Origin: Mycobacterium sp. D16R12
Lineage (GTDB): Bacteria > Actinomycetota > Actinomycetes > Mycobacteriales > Mycobacteriaceae
Assembly (NCBI RefSeq): GCF_002013465.1
Contig: NZ_MAFC01000009.1
Coordinates: 248,001 to 312,000 of the forward strand
Reading direction: 5' to 3'
DNA: 64,000 nt
This document shows positions 61,573 through 64,000 of this stretch, one piece after another. Below the pieces are notes generated by a model. The model was not told the DNA's origin and did no database searches. It worked only from the letters and a program-made list of their open reading frames with translations. Every line of letters begins with the position of its first letter. The stretch's first letter is position 1. The translations under genes were made by a program, and so were the position numbers.

Positions 61573-62685
61573 TTAGCTGAATCCCAGCCAGCTGGGCAGT
61601 GCCCGTCCGACGCCGCCCGCGGCGTCGCACAGGGTGTAGGTGGTATCGCAATTGCCTTTGGGGGAGCCGTATCCCGCCCACATGCCGCCGGCGTCGCGCC
61701 TCAGCACGATGGCCGAGGAACTGCCCCCGTCGAGCGCGATGGCCTTGTCAACGCCCAGTCCGCGGTACAGATCCTGCAGGTTGTCGGGGGTGTAGCTGCC
61801 GCCCTGGAAGACCATGAGCTCGTCGGTCGCGGACTTGTAGCCGAGCGCGGTGCGGGCGGCAGCGGGGCCTGGGTCGTTCAGCTGTTCGGTGAATCCTGGA
61901 AGCAACAGTTTTAACCCGCTCACCGCGACGAACTGAACTCCCTTGTCCATCAGGCCTTCGAGCGGGCCGGTGGCGTACCCGTAATCCTTGGGTCCTGCGG
62001 AGGCGATGACCTCGGGCGCTGACCCTGGGGAAAAGACCATGGTGGCCAGCGCTGTCCAGACTTCGTCGCCGCCGGAGAGTGCCTGCTTGCCCGCGTATAC
62101 CCGCGTTCCGGTGACTTGCTTGTTGTAATTGGCGCTGCCGTTGGCGGTATCGACATAGGCACCCAGCGGCGAGGTACATCCGGTGCTCTTCCAGGTGCCG
62201 CCCTTTTGGCCCCGGACGTCGAAGAAGTTGGCGTTGATGATGAACGTGGGCTTGCCCATGGTCATCCAGGCGGCCATCGGCTTATATGTCTCGGAGGCCT
62301 GCCACAGGCCCTCGGCCGTACGTGCACGTTCATCGCGTTCGCACCGGGACTGATAGCCGGAATGGTTGTCCACCAACAGGTTTGCACGCAACCGCGACGA
62401 GGCACTCTTGATGACCATCAGGTGGCCGCCATTGTCCAGCGTGTACTCGTTGCCGGCGGCGTTACGGAAGGGCGCCGGGTTGCCGCCGCCGAAGTTGTAG
62501 ACCAGGAAGGTGCCCTTGGTGTTGGCGATGGCCGCGAGCACCGCGTCGTGGGCGGCCTCGGCACGGGCAGTGTTGTGGGTAGTAGGGATGGGCAGTGCCA
62601 CCGCCAGCATCATGCCGAAGACGGCGCTGAGTAGGCGACGTCCGGAACGGGCCCGCGGAAGACGTGAGAAGCGTGAAATGCCCAC
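61573..62685 (-). CDS. Secreted phosphodiester glycosidase (NAGPA domain) protein
   Basis: A 370-residue secreted protein. A long, arginine-rich N-terminus leads into a hydrophobic signal (LLSAVFGMMLAVALPIPTT). The mature part is a NAGPA/phosphodiester-glycosidase domain, recognised by FIINANFFDVRG and IALDGGSSSAIVLR. Such enzymes cut sugar-phosphodiester bonds; cell-wall or capsule sugars are likely targets. Cysteine pairs in the mature part (SRCERDE, TGCTSP, GNCDTTYTLCDA) suggest disulfides. Confidence 0.85.
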   Translation of the reverse strand: MGISRFSRLPRARSGRRLLSAVFGMMLAVALPIPTTHNTARAEAAHDAVLAAIANTKGTFLVYNFGGGNPAPFRNAAGNEYTLDNGGHLMVIKSASSRLRANLLVDNHSGYQSRCERDERARTAEGLWQASETYKPMAAWMTMGKPTFIINANFFDVRGQKGGTWKSTGCTSPLGAYVDTANGSANYNKQVTGTRVYAGKQALSGGDEVWTALATMVFSPGSAPEVIASAGPKDYGYATGPLEGLMDKGVQFVAVSGLKLLLPGFTEQLNDPGPAAARTALGYKSATDELMVFQGGSYTPDNLQDLYRGLGVDKAIALDGGSSSAIVLRRDAGGMWAGYGSPKGNCDTTYTLCDAAGGVGRALPSWLGFS

Positions 62686-62799
62686 GGCGGTCCCTCCTGT
62701 GACGATCTTGAATAGTCAACGATAATCACAGCAGCAACACAGTCAACTTTGGTAACAAGTGGGGATCGATCGGACATCGGCAGCGTCGCGAAGGGCTCG

Positions 62800-63546
62800 C
62801 TAGCCGCCCAAGCGGGTGTGCATCTCCCATGCGAGGATTTCGGCACCGGTCGTGGCCGTGACACGCACGGCCCCAGTGTCGTTGAGCCGCACGGCATCCC
62901 CCTCGGCGAGCTCGCCGGCTCCCTCGAGGGCCACCGCGCCGCGGGCGATGAAGAGATGCACGAACGGTGCCGCCGGAAGCTCGACGCTGTGCCCAGCAGG
63001 GATGCGTGCCGCATGCAGCGCCGCGTTCTTCTGGGCGATGGTGATCGCCGTCTGATCCCGGTGCCGCGGCATTCCCGAGGCCACTGTCACCAGCCCACCG
63101 CTGAGCAGCTCGGCGTCGATCTCCAACTGTTGGTAACCGGGATCAATCCCCGAGTCATCGGGGCTCACCCACATCTGGACGAATCGCACCGGGTCGGAGT
63201 GCCGCTCGCCGGACAACCGCCAGGAGTCGTTCTTCTCCGAGTGCAGGATGCCTGAGCCTGCCGACATTCGTTGTGCCAGCCCGGGATAGATCACTCCGGC
63301 GTTGCCCTCGGAATCCTGGTGCACCAGCGACCCCTGGAGCACCCAGGTGACGATCTCCATATCGCGATGGGGATGCGTCTCGAACCCGGCGCCTGGCAGC
63401 ACGATGTCGTCGTTGTTGACCAGCAGCAGTCCGTGGTGGGTGTTGTGTGGGTCGTAGTGCTCACCGAAGGAAAACGAGTGCTTGGAATCCAGCCACGAGA
63501 TCGTGGTCGCGAGCCGCTCACTCGCGCGCCGGACGTCGATAGCCAT
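62800..63546 (-). CDS. Pirin family protein
   Basis: A 248-residue bicupin of the pirin/YhhW type. The N-terminal cupin contains the metal-ligand block ETHPHRDMEIVTWVLQG and, further on, HSEKNDS, giving the three His and one Glu expected. Family members include quercetin dioxygenases; the physiological role is unknown. ATG 63546 (MAIDVRRASERL) is chosen although the frame stays open upstream through the terminator, because the family begins here. Confidence 0.9.
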   Translation of the reverse strand: MAIDVRRASERLATTISWLDSKHSFSFGEHYDPHNTHHGLLLVNNDDIVLPGAGFETHPHRDMEIVTWVLQGSLVHQDSEGNAGVIYPGLAQRMSAGSGILHSEKNDSWRLSGERHSDPVRFVQMWVSPDDSGIDPGYQQLEIDAELLSGGLVTVASGMPRHRDQTAITIAQKNAALHAARIPAGHSVELPAAPFVHLFIARGAVALEGAGELAEGDAVRLNDTGAVRVTATTGAEILAWEMHTRLGG

Positions 63547-63550
63547 ATAT

Positions 63551-63605
63551 CGACAGTAACGCCACGCAGGGAATCCGGGGAATCGTCTGCGTGGCGTTAC
63601 TGTCG
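63551..63605 (-). terminator. Terminator after the alcohol dehydrogenase gene
   Basis: A perfect 19-bp stem (63551-63569 with 63587-63605) with a 17-base loop lies 14 bases downstream of the dehydrogenase stop (minus strand) and just upstream of the pirin start. It insulates pirin from read-through. Confidence 0.75.
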
Positions 63606-63619
63606 GCGAAAGATTCGGC

Positions 63620-64000
63620 TTACCAGTCGGCTTCGGTGTACTTGATGACGCCGCGGATGTTCTTGCCGTCGAGCATGTCCTGGTAGCCGTCGTTGATCTG
63701 CTCCAGGCTGTAAGTGCTGGTGACCATCTCGTCGATCTTGAGTAGGCCCTGCTTGTAGAGGCCGACCAGACGGGGGGTCTCGGTGTGCGTGGTGCCGCCA
63801 CCAAAGATGTTGCCCTTCAGCGTCTTCTGCAGCATCGTGAAGAGGAACAGGTTGAACTTGACGTCCACATCGACCATCGCGCCCATGCCGGTGACCACGC
63901 AGGTGCCGGTCTTGGCGGTGAGGATCATGGCCTCCTCGATGTATTCACCCTTCATCTCGCCGACCGTGATGATGGTCTTCTGCGCCATGATGCCCCAGGT
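63620..64000 (-). CDS. NDMA-dependent alcohol dehydrogenase, C-terminal part, cut by window end
   Basis: Only the last 126 residues lie in the window; the frame continues past base 64000. The sequence (LFTMLQKTLKGNIFGGG and the preceding TGMGAMVDVDVKFNL) is characteristic of zinc-dependent, NDMA-dependent alcohol dehydrogenases of the MDR superfamily, with tightly bound NAD re-oxidised by an unknown electron carrier (probably mycofactocin). The Met at 63988 is internal, not the start. It ends at a strong terminator. Confidence 0.85.
   Translation of the reverse strand, partial: TWGIMAQKTIITVGEMKGEYIEEAMILTAKTGTCVVTGMGAMVDVDVKFNLFLFTMLQKTLKGNIFGGGTTHTETPRLVGLYKQGLLKIDEMVTSTYSLEQINDGYQDMLDGKNIRGVIKYTEADW

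Noticed and set aside
1..64000. CRISPR arrays, tRNA or rRNA genes, insertion sequences, prophage
   Set aside because: I looked for regular repeats, cloverleaf-like and rRNA-like sequences, transposase or integrase motifs and found none. The repeated sequence in the window is explained by paralogous genes.

Overview
The window is from a high-GC, fast-growing-type mycobacterium. The Mce operons, a KasB-type synthase, a PrpR regulator, TIGR00027 methyltransferases, PtpB and a type VII-style substrate all point to Mycobacteriaceae. Gene content and moderate GC fit the Mycobacteroides abscessus-chelonae group best; that species call is inference, made without a database search. No tRNA, rRNA, CRISPR array, insertion sequence or prophage was seen.

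Left part (1-15.6 kb). The tail of a cobalamin riboswitch leads into metE, followed by a mycobacterial-type methylenetetrahydrofolate reductase, so two consecutive methionine-cycle steps are linked. A broken GNAT gene and an unrecognised AT-richer gene follow. Then come the methylcitrate operon prpD-prpB-prpC (minus strand, 4-base overlaps) and its divergent regulator prpR, which together handle propionyl-CoA. After these are an MFS transporter, a methyltransferase/hydrolase pair, a DUF427 protein, a glutaryl-CoA-dehydrogenase-like FadE and a stand-alone KasB-like condensing enzyme.

Middle and right part (16-61.6 kb). From memory of the H37Rv gene order, this segment is an expanded version of M. 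tuberculosis Rv0145-Rv0174. Two TIGR00027 methyltransferases are followed by aldehyde dehydrogenase, SDR, quinone oxidoreductase and an added MaoC hydratase (Rv0147-Rv0149-like). Then come ptpB, pntAA-pntAB-pntB, a TetR (Rv0158-like), an SRPBCC protein (Rv0164/TB18.5-like), a GntR (Mce1R-like) and fadD5. Inserted into this backbone are: a complete mce operon (yrbEA-yrbEB-mceABCDEF-mam) at 22-32 kb; a nucleoside-transporter-like MFS gene that looks foreign, coupled to ptpB; a phosphotransferase/crotonase pair; four more tandem TIGR00027 methyltransferases; and a three-gene module at 40.4-43.0 kb. That module consists of a small helical protein, a protein with a type VII-like N-terminus and a C39-like cysteine-protease C-terminus, and a lipoprotein.

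At the place where M. tuberculosis carries mce1, the flanking regulator and fadD5 are kept. The operon there is a second mceA-F set that resembles the 22-kb operon and has no yrbE permease genes. The window closes with a secreted NAGPA-domain protein, a pirin and the C-terminus of an NDMA-dependent alcohol dehydrogenase.

The strongest candidates for something new are the putative type VII effector module (40.4-43.0 kb) and the permease-less mce operon under a Mce1R-FadD5 control block (50.9-61.6 kb).
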